The notes under the pieces are model-generated. The model was given only the letters and a program-made list of their open reading frames with translations, did no database searches and was not told the DNA's origin. From NCBI GenBank assembly GCA_021647365.1, contig JAKIUW010000001.1, positions 1 to 64,000 on the forward strand: 64,000 nucleotides of DNA, given 5' to 3'. This document shows, piece by piece, positions 51,938-60,151 of the stretch. Both the position numbers and the translations under genes were made by a program. Source of the stretch: Cocleimonas sp. GTDB taxonomy: Bacteria; Pseudomonadota; Gammaproteobacteria; Thiotrichales; Thiotrichaceae. The first letter of the stretch is position 1. The number at the start of each line of letters is the position of its first letter.

Positions 51938-52414
51938 ATGGATAGAGCACCCGTAACAAAAAAAGGCGCGGACCGTCTAAAAGAAGAATTGAATGAATTG
52001 AAATCAGTCCTTCGCCCACAAATTGTTGAGGCAATTGCAACTGCACGTGAGCATGGTGATTTAAAAGAAAATGCCGAGTACCATGCGGCACGCGAGCAAC
52101 AAAGTTTTAATGAAGGTCGAATCCAGCAATTAGAAGGCACGCTTTCGACTGCACAAATTATCGATATAACATCGCTAAATGTGGAAGGCCGCATTGTATT
52201 TGGTGCAACTGTAGAACTCGAAGACGTAGAAACTGAAGATACAGTGATCTATCAAATCGTGGGTGATATAGAGTCGGATATTAAAGAAAATCGAATTTCT
52301 ATTTTGTCGCCTATCGCACGTGCTTTAATTGGTAAAGAAGAAGGGGATATTGCAGTCGTGAAAGCCCCATCAGGTGCGATCGAATACGAAATTATTGAAG
52401 TCAGTTACGTCTAG
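51938..52414 (+). CDS. greA: transcription elongation factor GreA
   Basis: The 158-residue factor stimulates cleavage of backtracked RNA in RNA polymerase. The N-terminal coiled coil (TKKGADRLKEELNELK ... ARE-HGDLKENAEYHAA, with the acidic tip) and the C-terminal FKBP-like domain (GKEEGDIAVVKAPSG) are present. The ATG at 51938 gives the E. coli length; the longer frame starts with TTG. The carAB-greA order is known from other gammaproteobacteria. Confidence 0.97.
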   Translation: MDRAPVTKKGADRLKEELNELKSVLRPQIVEAIATAREHGDLKENAEYHAAREQQSFNEGRIQQLEGTLSTAQIIDITSLNVEGRIVFGATVELEDVETEDTVIYQIVGDIESDIKENRISILSPIARALIGKEEGDIAVVKAPSGAIEYEIIEVSYV

Positions 52415-52415
52415 C

Positions 52416-53060
52416 ATGTCAGGAACAAAACCAGATACCCTTATTGATGTTGATTCAGATAACGTGAGTAATTCAACTTGCATAGAGTTATTAAGGCACG
52501 GAGAGCTGGAAGGTGGCGATATCTTCCGTGGTAGTACCGATGATGCATTAACCGATAATGGTTGGCAGCAAATGGTGTCCGCTTTAGGTGATAAAAATGA
52601 GTGGGATATTATCATCACTTCTTCGCTTTCTAGTTGTAGAGAGTTTGCAGAAGTTATTGCTCAAGATGAAGAAATTGATTTAGAAGTTAACAAACACTTA
52701 ACAGAAATTGATTTTGGTGATTGGGAAGATCAAACACTCGACGACTTTATGAAAGAAGATAGCGAGCTTTTAAATTCATGGTGGCAGTCACCAACACAAG
52801 TCACGCCACCCAACGGGGAAGACTTTCACGATTTTAGGTCGCGTGTTTTAAAAGCTTTTAAAGAAATACTTCGTGAATACAAAGGAAAAAATATTCTTAT
52901 CATTACGCATTCTGGCGTAATTCGTATTATCTTAATGAATATTTTAGGTATGCAGGATGAGAGTTTGTTTCGCTTAAACGTTGATTACGCAAGCTTTTCT
53001 AAAGTTCGTATTGATCATAACGAGTTTGGTGAACAGGGTATATTGCTTGAGCATCGTTGA
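52416..53060 (+). CDS. histidine phosphatase family protein
   Basis: The 214-residue protein has the RHG motif (ELLRHGELEGG), the second His in NILIITHSGVIRI, and the Glu-containing EIDFGDWEDQTLDDF typical of the phosphoglycerate-mutase-like/alpha-ribazole-phosphatase branch. The substrate is not known. The ATG lies one base after the greA stop codon; the longer frame begins inside greA. An N-terminal extension of about 20 acidic residues precedes the domain. Confidence 0.88.
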   Translation: MSGTKPDTLIDVDSDNVSNSTCIELLRHGELEGGDIFRGSTDDALTDNGWQQMVSALGDKNEWDIIITSSLSSCREFAEVIAQDEEIDLEVNKHLTEIDFGDWEDQTLDDFMKEDSELLNSWWQSPTQVTPPNGEDFHDFRSRVLKAFKEILREYKGKNILIITHSGVIRIILMNILGMQDESLFRLNVDYASFSKVRIDHNEFGEQGILLEHR

Positions 53061-53085
53061 ACGTTCTTAGATGAATATTTGATTG

Positions 53086-53160
53086 TACAAAGCACACCCC
53101 CCTAGTTTTACATGATGCTTATCAAAACATCATGTAAAACTAGGGGGGTGTGCTTTGTAA
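53086..53160. repeat. palindromic repeat, subtype B, full inverted pair
   Basis: The inward arms TACAAAGCACAC-C6-TAGTTTTACATGATG and mirror (ending GTGTGCTTTGTA) have about 12 bp between them. The flanking TACAAAG/CTTTGTA is mirrored as well. It follows the phosphatase gene on the plus strand. Confidence 0.9.
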
Positions 53161-53190
53161 TAAACATACAAACCAAGGCAGGAGATTGTT

Positions 53191-53622
53191 ATGAGTAGCT
53201 GTTGTTCAACATCCTCTGAATCAAAAAAAGATAATAAACGTCATACCTGTCCCGCTAATGGTAAAGAGTATCTTCAAGTTTCATCATCTACCGTATTACT
53301 ACATGTTAAAAAACCGTGGCAGATAGGTCACAGCAAACTCATTGAACAGTCTTACTATTTTTGTAATGACCCAGATTGTGATGTAGTCTACTTTGGTGAA
53401 AATGATGTGATGCTTAATAAGTCAGAGTTGCGTAGCTTGGTAGGTATTAAAGAGCCCGACAATGATGAGGCGCTTAGCTGCTACTGTTTTGATGTCACTC
53501 ATGCGGAAGCTAGAAAAACCCCTGAAATAAAACAATACGTAATCGATAAAACCAAAAATAAACAATGTGCTTGTGAAAGTCAGAATCCTTCTGGCAGGTG
53601 TTGTTTAAAAGACTTCCCTTAG
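53191..53622 (+). CDS. CopZ-like iron-sulfur metallochaperone
   Basis: The 143-residue protein has an N-terminal Cys cluster (SSCCSTSS) and a zinc-ribbon-like core with CPANGKEYLQVS, VKKPWQ and FCNDPDCDVVYF. A C-terminal BFD-like [2Fe-2S] region contains CYCFDVT and CACESQNPSGRCC. This resembles the N-terminal domain of archaeal CopZ and related putative metallochaperones. Copper handling is inferred; no transporter gene lies beside it. Confidence 0.84.
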   Translation: MSSCCSTSSESKKDNKRHTCPANGKEYLQVSSSTVLLHVKKPWQIGHSKLIEQSYYFCNDPDCDVVYFGENDVMLNKSELRSLVGIKEPDNDEALSCYCFDVTHAEARKTPEIKQYVIDKTKNKQCACESQNPSGRCCLKDFP

Positions 53623-53803
53623 GTTATTGTATAAAAATTATCATATAACATAGTCAATTTGAGGTATAACAACCCTCATAAAAGCTGATATACTGATCAA
53701 CCCCTTTCCTAGCTTGAACTTGCTAAAGCTGGTCGTAGCGGGCTTAAAGCACGAATACATAACTAGAAGTGCTTCTCCAATAAAAGATTTTAGAGAAAAA
53801 TAT

Positions 53804-56800
53804 ATGCATCACAGTCGTACTCAAAAACCCAGTCAAAAAGTGTCAAAAATGAATACATTGCCAAAGAAGCAAGGACTTTATGATCCTGCCAATGAACATG
53901 ATTCATGTGGGGTAGGATTTGTTGCGCATATTAAAGGTGAGAAGAGTCATAGTATTATTCAACAAGGTTTAACGATTTTAAAACGTGTGACACACCGTGG
54001 GGCGGTGGGTGCTGATCCGCTAGCAGGTGATGGTGCTGGTTTGTTGATGCAAATTCCTGATGCGTTTTTTCAAGACGTTACAGATTTTGAACTACCTGCG
54101 GAAGGTGATTACGGTGTTGGAATGTGTTTCTTCACTCAAGATGGTTACTATCGTAAACATTTACAAAAATTGTTAGAAGAGATTATTGAAGAAGAAGGTC
54201 AGGTAGTCCTTGGCTGGAGAAAAGTACCCGTTGACAATAGTGGTTTGGGTGAAAGTGTTAAACCTACCGAACCTGTTACTAAGCAAGTCTTTATTGGGCG
54301 TGGTGAAAACACACAAGATCAAGATGCCTTTGAACGTAAGCTTTTTGTTATTCATAAAATTATTACAGCACAAGCAAATAACAATAAAGATGAAATTGCT
54401 GGCACAGAAGACTTTTACATTTGTTCAATGTCGTCACGTACTATTGTTTACAAAGGTATGTTGTTGGCAGAGCAGGTAGGCGAATACTACCGTGATTTAG
54501 AAGATGAACGTGTTGTGTCTGCAATGGCTTTGGTGCATCAGCGTTTTTCTACTAATACATTCCCGACATGGGATTTAGCGCATCCGTTTAGAATGATTGC
54601 TCATAATGGCGAGATTAATACCAATCGCGGTAATGTGAATTGGATGGCTGCGCGACAAAGCTCGATGAAGTCTGAAATATTGGGTGATGATTTACAAAAA
54701 ATATGGCCAGTGATTCCTGAAGGACAGTCGGATACCGCTTGTCTTGATAATGCTTTAGAGCTAATGGTTGCGGGCGGATATTCTCTCACCGAAGCAATGA
54801 CGATTTTGATCCCAGAAGCTTGGTATGGCAATGAGTTAATGGATGAAAAGCGTAAAGCGTATTACGAATATAACGCAGGCATGATGGAACCTTGGGATGG
54901 CCCTGCAGCGGTTGCCTTTAGTGATGGTCGCCAAATCGGCGCGATGCTTGATCGTAATGGTCTTCGTCCTGCGCGTTATTTAGTGACAGATGATGACTTG
55001 GTGGTGATGGCATCTGAAATGGGTGTGTTGGATATTCCACAAGAAAAAATCGTTAAAAAATGGCGCTTACAGCCAGGTAAAATGTTCCTGCTTGATATGG
55101 AGCAGGGCCGAATCATCACTGATGAAGAGTTGAAATCAGATTTGGCTAATTCGCATCCGTATGGCGATTGGTTGAATGAAAATCAAATTAAAGTCTGTGA
55201 AGTTTTTGGCGATACCAATGTTGTTCCTCATCTAGAACCAGAAGTGTTACTAAAGAATCAGCAAGCTTTTGGTTACACGCAAGAATACATTAAGTTTTTG
55301 CTAGCACCCATGGTTAAAACAGGTATGGAAGGTACTGGCTCAATGGGTACAGATAGTCCTGTTGCAGTGCTTTCACATCGCGCACGTCACTTGTCGAACT
55401 ACTTTAAACAAAATTTTGCACAGGTTACTAACCCACCGATAGATCCAATTCGTGAAGAATTGGTCATGTCATTGGTGACGATGATTGGTCCTCGCCCAAA
55501 TTTACTAGGGCATGAAAATAAAGGTAGCAATGTTCGCCTTGAGATTAAACAACCGATCTTAACCAATGAACAGCTTTATAATATCCGCCATATTGATAGT
55601 CACGCAGGCGAGGCATTCAAAACAAAAACATTGGATATAACCTACGATGCTTCATTGCGTAGTACGGGTATGAAAGGTGCGATTGAAGAGCTACGTGTAA
55701 AAGCTAAAGAAGCGGTTGAAGGGCATTACAATATTTTGATCTTGTCGGATCGAAATGTATCAGATGAAAGGTTAGCAATTCCAGCTTTATTGGCAACCTC
55801 TGCCGTGCATCATCATCTTATAAAGCACGGTTTGCGTATTGATACTGGTTTGGTGGTTGAGACGGGTTCTGCATTAGAGATTCATCATTTTGCAACATTG
55901 GCAGGATACGGTGCAGAGGCAATTAACCCTTGGTTAGCGCTAGAGACTGTTGATAGTGAGTTAAAGCACTTTAACGCTGAAACTGGTATCGAAATGAGTG
56001 TTGAAACGGCTCATGAGAATTACATCAAAGCAATTGGGAAAGGCCTGAAAAAGGTTATGTCGAAGATGGGTATTTGTACCTATCAGTCATACTGTGGTGC
56101 ACAAATATTTGATGCGGTGGGTTTATCTTCTGAATTTATTCAAGAATACTTCACCGGAACTTCAACAATGATTGAAGGTGTGGGTTTACCGCAAATCGCA
56201 CGTGAAGCACGCCGTTGCCATACACGTGGCTTTGGCGATAAGCAGATTTATGCTAAGCACTTAGATGTGGGTGGCGACTATGCTTACCGGTCACGTGGTG
56301 AAAAACATATCTGGAATCCGATTACGATTTCAACACTGCAACACGCGGTACGTGGTAATGATGCAAAGAGTTTTGCTGAATTCTCAAAGGCAATTAATGA
56401 GCAAACTCAAGGTTTGTTGACCTTGCGCGGTTTAATGGACTTTGAATTTTCACAAAACCCTATCTCGATAGATGACGTTGAGCCTGCTAAAGATATCGTA
56501 AAACGTTTTGCAACAGGTGCGATGTCGTTTGGTAGTATTTCATATGAAGCACATTCAACCTTAGCGGTTGCGATGAATGCTATCGGTGCAAAGTCAAATA
56601 CAGGTGAAGGTGGGGAAGAAGCTACTCGTTTCAATCCTCTGCCTGATGGGTCAATGAATCCAGAGCGTTCGGCAATCAAACAGGTTGCATCAGGTCGCTT
56701 TGGTGTAACAACCGAATACTTGGTAAATGCAGACGATATTCAAATCAAAATGGCGCAGGGCGCGAAGCCAGGTGAGGGTGGTCAACTACCTGGTCATAAG

Positions 56801-58435
56801 GTTAATGAGCAAATTGGTCGTGTGCGTCATTCAACACCGGGGGTGGGTTTAATTTCGCCACCACCGCATCATGATATTTATTCAATTGAAGATTTGGCAC
56901 AGCTGATTCATGATTTGAAAAATGTGAATCCAAAATCACGTATCTCAGTGAAGTTAGTTTCTGAAGTAGGGGTAGGAACAGTTGCCGCAGGTGTAACCAA
57001 AGCACACGCTGATCACGTAACCATTTCTGGTTTTGACGGCGGAACAGGTGCATCGCCATTAACGTCTATCCGTCATGCAGGTTCTCCTTGGGAGATTGGC
57101 TTGGCAGAAACGCATCAGACACTTGTAATGAACAAATTACGAAGCAGAGTTTGTGTGCAAGCAGACGGTGGTTTACGAACGGGTCGCGACGTAGTTATCG
57201 CTGCCTTACTAGGCGCAGATGAATTTGGTTTTGCAACTGCGCCACTCATAGCAGAAGGATGTTTGATGATGCGTAAATGTCATCTCAATACTTGTCCTGT
57301 CGGTGTAGCAACGCAAGATCCTGAGTTGCGTAAGAAGTTTACGGGTAAGCCAGAACACATCATTAACTACTTCTTCTTTGTAGCCGAAGAAATGCGTGAG
57401 CTAATGGCGAAACTTGGCTTCCGTAACGTAGCCGATATGGTTGGACAATCAAATAAGCTAAGCATGAAATCTGCAATAGATCACTGGAAGGCTAAAGGTC
57501 TAGATTACAGTGCGTTATTAACAAAACCTAAAGCAGAGTCTCACGATGATGAGCATCATACTATGGGGCAAGATCACGGTATTGATGCTGCACTGGATAA
57601 TGAGATAATCAAGCTTGCACAGCCAGCGCTTGAGAAAGGCGAGAGTGTAAATATAGACATTGATATTCAAAACCATAATCGTACATTTGGCACAATGCTA
57701 TCAGGTCGAGTGGCTGAGAAATACGGTCACAAAGGTTTGCCAGACGATACAATTAAAATCAATGTGTCAGGCACGGCTGGTCAATCATTTGGTGCTTGGA
57801 CAGCGAAGGGTGTAACGCTTAAATTGTCAGGTGAAGGTAATGATTATGTCGGTAAAGGTTTGTCGGGTGGGAAAATCATTATTCATCCTCCAGAAAGTTG
57901 TAAAATTGAAAATGCAGATGAAAATATCATCGTGGGTAACACGGTTCTTTACGGTGCAATCGCCGGTGAAGCCTACTTTAACGGCGTAGGTGGTGAGCGT
58001 TTCTGTGTAAGAAACTCAGGTGCAACCGCAGTTGTAGAAGGCTTGGGTGATCACGGTTGTGAATATATGACTGGTGGAATCGTTGTGTGTTTAGGTGAAA
58101 CGGGGCGTAACTTTGCGGCAGGTATGTCAGGCGGTTTTGCTTATGTATTGGATGAAAAAGGCAACTTTGAAAATCTCTGTAACACCGAAATGGTTGAATT
58201 GAACAACTTAAAAGCAGATGTGGGCAACGTAGATGTTAGTGACTTTTTGCAGGCAGATGAAACACGTTTAAAGCAAATAATCGAAAAGCACGTAGCCAAT
58301 ACAGGTTCAGCTCGCGGACAGATAATTTTGGCGGACTGGGTAAACTATCTGCCACAATTTATAAAAGTCATGCCAGTCGATTATCGTAATGCACTTGAAA
58401 AGCAATCGGCCAAAAATAAAAAAGCTGCGGCGTAA
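53804..58435 (+). CDS. gltB: glutamate synthase large subunit
   Basis: The 1543-residue enzyme transfers the amide of glutamine to 2-oxoglutarate. The N-terminal glutaminase domain starts at the Cys of HDSCGVGFVAH, so about 34 residues form a cleaved pro-segment. Then come the central domain, the FMN-binding synthase domain with AQGAKPGEGGQLPG and the [3Fe-4S] motif CHLNTCPVGVATQDPELRKKF, and the C-terminal GltB beta-helix (GAIAGEAYFNG). I prefer the ATG at 53804 after AGAGAAAAAT; an ATG at 53849 is possible, and the longer frame starts at TTG 53714. Confidence 0.96.
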   Translation: MHHSRTQKPSQKVSKMNTLPKKQGLYDPANEHDSCGVGFVAHIKGEKSHSIIQQGLTILKRVTHRGAVGADPLAGDGAGLLMQIPDAFFQDVTDFELPAEGDYGVGMCFFTQDGYYRKHLQKLLEEIIEEEGQVVLGWRKVPVDNSGLGESVKPTEPVTKQVFIGRGENTQDQDAFERKLFVIHKIITAQANNNKDEIAGTEDFYICSMSSRTIVYKGMLLAEQVGEYYRDLEDERVVSAMALVHQRFSTNTFPTWDLAHPFRMIAHNGEINTNRGNVNWMAARQSSMKSEILGDDLQKIWPVIPEGQSDTACLDNALELMVAGGYSLTEAMTILIPEAWYGNELMDEKRKAYYEYNAGMMEPWDGPAAVAFSDGRQIGAMLDRNGLRPARYLVTDDDLVVMASEMGVLDIPQEKIVKKWRLQPGKMFLLDMEQGRIITDEELKSDLANSHPYGDWLNENQIKVCEVFGDTNVVPHLEPEVLLKNQQAFGYTQEYIKFLLAPMVKTGMEGTGSMGTDSPVAVLSHRARHLSNYFKQNFAQVTNPPIDPIREELVMSLVTMIGPRPNLLGHENKGSNVRLEIKQPILTNEQLYNIRHIDSHAGEAFKTKTLDITYDASLRSTGMKGAIEELRVKAKEAVEGHYNILILSDRNVSDERLAIPALLATSAVHHHLIKHGLRIDTGLVVETGSALEIHHFATLAGYGAEAINPWLALETVDSELKHFNAETGIEMSVETAHENYIKAIGKGLKKVMSKMGICTYQSYCGAQIFDAVGLSSEFIQEYFTGTSTMIEGVGLPQIAREARRCHTRGFGDKQIYAKHLDVGGDYAYRSRGEKHIWNPITISTLQHAVRGNDAKSFAEFSKAINEQTQGLLTLRGLMDFEFSQNPISIDDVEPAKDIVKRFATGAMSFGSISYEAHSTLAVAMNAIGAKSNTGEGGEEATRFNPLPDGSMNPERSAIKQVASGRFGVTTEYLVNADDIQIKMAQGAKPGEGGQLPGHKVNEQIGRVRHSTPGVGLISPPPHHDIYSIEDLAQLIHDLKNVNPKSRISVKLVSEVGVGTVAAGVTKAHADHVTISGFDGGTGASPLTSIRHAGSPWEIGLAETHQTLVMNKLRSRVCVQADGGLRTGRDVVIAALLGADEFGFATAPLIAEGCLMMRKCHLNTCPVGVATQDPELRKKFTGKPEHIINYFFFVAEEMRELMAKLGFRNVADMVGQSNKLSMKSAIDHWKAKGLDYSALLTKPKAESHDDEHHTMGQDHGIDAALDNEIIKLAQPALEKGESVNIDIDIQNHNRTFGTMLSGRVAEKYGHKGLPDDTIKINVSGTAGQSFGAWTAKGVTLKLSGEGNDYVGKGLSGGKIIIHPPESCKIENADENIIVGNTVLYGAIAGEAYFNGVGGERFCVRNSGATAVVEGLGDHGCEYMTGGIVVCLGETGRNFAAGMSGGFAYVLDEKGNFENLCNTEMVELNNLKADVGNVDVSDFLQADETRLKQIIEKHVANTGSARGQIILADWVNYLPQFIKVMPVDYRNALEKQSAKNKKAAA

Positions 58436-58449
58436 GGAGGATACAAAAT

Positions 58450-59916
58450 ATGGGTAAAGCAACAGGATTTAAAGAGTTTCCTCGCCAAGACAGAGTTTAT
58501 GGTGGTGTAGAAGAACGCATCATTCATTTTAAAGAGTTTGTTATTCCACTTGATGAGCAAGAGCTAAGCACGCAAGGCGCGCGTTGCATGGATTGTGGCA
58601 TTCCATTTTGTCACGATGGTACAAACGGTGGCGGTTGCCCTGTGAATAATATGATCCCTGATTGGAATGATCAGGTGTATCACGGTGAATGGGAGGATGC
58701 GCTAGATACCTTGCATTCAACTAATAATCTACCTGAAATCACGGGACGAATTTGTCCTGCACCGTGTCAAGAATCATGCACCTTAAACATTAACGATGAT
58801 TCGGTAACCATCAAAACCATCGAATGTGCGATTGTTGATAAAGGTTTTGAAAATGGCTGGATAAAGCCAGAATTAGCGACACACAAAACAGGTAAAAAAG
58901 TAGCCGTGATAGGTTCAGGCCCTGCGGGTATGTCAGCGGCGCAACAGCTTGCACGAGTTGGTCATGATGTTGTGTTGTTTGAGAAAGAGTCAAAAATTGG
59001 CGGGCTGATGCGTTTTGGTATCCCAGATTTTAAACTCGATAAAAAGCTGCTTGATAGACGTATGGAGCAAATGAGCGCAGAAGGCGTTGAGTTCCGCACC
59101 GATACGCATATAGGCGTAGATATTCCGGCCAAGAAATTGCTTGAAGATTTTGATGCCGTTGCACTTACAGGCGGCGCTGAAAAACCACGTGATTTACCCA
59201 TTGAAGGGCGCGATCTTAAAGGCGTTTATTATGCAATGGATTTTTTAAAATCCAATACCAAGTGGGTGCAGGGTGTTCATGGTGAAGATCAAGTCATCTC
59301 TGCCAAAGGTAAACATGTTGTTGTGATTGGCGGCGGTGATACAGGTTCGGATTGTATCGGTACATCTACGCGTCATGGTGCTGCTAGTATTACGCAATTA
59401 GAGATTTTGCCACAACCACCAGAGAAAGAAGACAAGAGTATGGAATGGCCATATTGGCCCAACAAAATGCGAACTTCAACCTCGCAAGAAGAGGGTTGTG
59501 AACGCATGTTCTCGGTTGCTTCAAAAGAATTTGTGAATGATGGCGATGGTAATCTTAAAGCCGTAAAATGCATTAAAGTTGAATGGGAAAAAGATGACAG
59601 TGGAAACTGGCAGATGAGTGAAGTGGCTGGCTCTGAATTTGAACTAAAAGCCGATATAGCAACGCTGGCGATGGGCTTTGTGCATCCCGTACATGAAGGC
59701 ATGATCGAAGAACTAGCGGTAGAGCTAGATGGTCGTGGCAATGTAAAAGGCGATACCGAAGGCAAGCAAGCCTATACTACATCAATGGATAAGGTCTTTG
59801 CCGCAGGTGATATGCGTCGCGGACAATCACTGGTTGTTTGGGCGATTCGTGAAGGACGTCAATGTGCGCATGCGATTGATCAGTATCTAATGGGATATAC
59901 GTCGCTGCCACGCTAA
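58450..59916 (+). CDS. gltD: glutamate synthase small subunit
   Basis: The 488-residue NADPH-dependent subunit feeds electrons to GltB. The N-terminal Cys region (CMDCGIPFCHDGTNGGGCPVNN and CPAPCQESC) holds the [4Fe-4S] clusters. The FAD site is VAVIGSGPAGMSAAQQLA and the NADPH site VVVIGGGDTGSDCIG. It starts 14 bp after gltB behind a GGAGG ribosome-binding site, giving one operon. Confidence 0.97.
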   Translation: MGKATGFKEFPRQDRVYGGVEERIIHFKEFVIPLDEQELSTQGARCMDCGIPFCHDGTNGGGCPVNNMIPDWNDQVYHGEWEDALDTLHSTNNLPEITGRICPAPCQESCTLNINDDSVTIKTIECAIVDKGFENGWIKPELATHKTGKKVAVIGSGPAGMSAAQQLARVGHDVVLFEKESKIGGLMRFGIPDFKLDKKLLDRRMEQMSAEGVEFRTDTHIGVDIPAKKLLEDFDAVALTGGAEKPRDLPIEGRDLKGVYYAMDFLKSNTKWVQGVHGEDQVISAKGKHVVVIGGGDTGSDCIGTSTRHGAASITQLEILPQPPEKEDKSMEWPYWPNKMRTSTSQEEGCERMFSVASKEFVNDGDGNLKAVKCIKVEWEKDDSGNWQMSEVAGSEFELKADIATLAMGFVHPVHEGMIEELAVELDGRGNVKGDTEGKQAYTTSMDKVFAAGDMRRGQSLVVWAIREGRQCAHAIDQYLMGYTSLPR

Positions 59917-59921
59917 CTCCA

Positions 59922-60024
59922 CAGATCACTTCTAAACTTCACCAGCTCGGCGTTGGGAAATGATCACTTGCAGTAGCAAGCTCACATTTCCCGCCTTGAT
60001 CTGGCAAACTTTAGAAGCAATCTG
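59922..60024. repeat. about 100-bp imperfect inverted repeat after gltD
   Basis: The arms CAGAT..CTTCTAAA..CCAG..CG..GGGAAATG..CTTGC and their near complement meet at AGTA near 59973-59976. Matches extend from 59922 to 60024 with short internal mismatches. It is unrelated in sequence to the C-tract family. It may be a terminator-bearing miniature element. Confidence 0.7.
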
Positions 60025-60058
60025 AGAAGTTAATAATTATCTAAAACCTTATTAATAA

Positions 60059-60140
60059 AACATCATGTAAAAGTGGGGGGGTGTACATTGGCTATATTAT
60101 ATCTAACATGCAAAGTACACCCCCCCACTTTTACATGATC
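60059..60140. repeat. palindromic repeat, subtype A, inside-out pair
   Basis: The arms CATCATGTAAAAGT-G7-TGTAC (60061-60086) and GTACAC-C-tract-ACTTTTACATGATC (60115-60140) point outward, with about 30 bp between them. The right arm ends 12 bp before the dnaG start codon and so belongs to its leader. Confidence 0.9.
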
Positions 60141-60151
60141 AATTTATACTC

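Noticed and set aside
1125..60140. Dispersed CRISPR-like array
   Set aside because: Copies are kilobases apart, palindromic and without regular spacers or cas genes.
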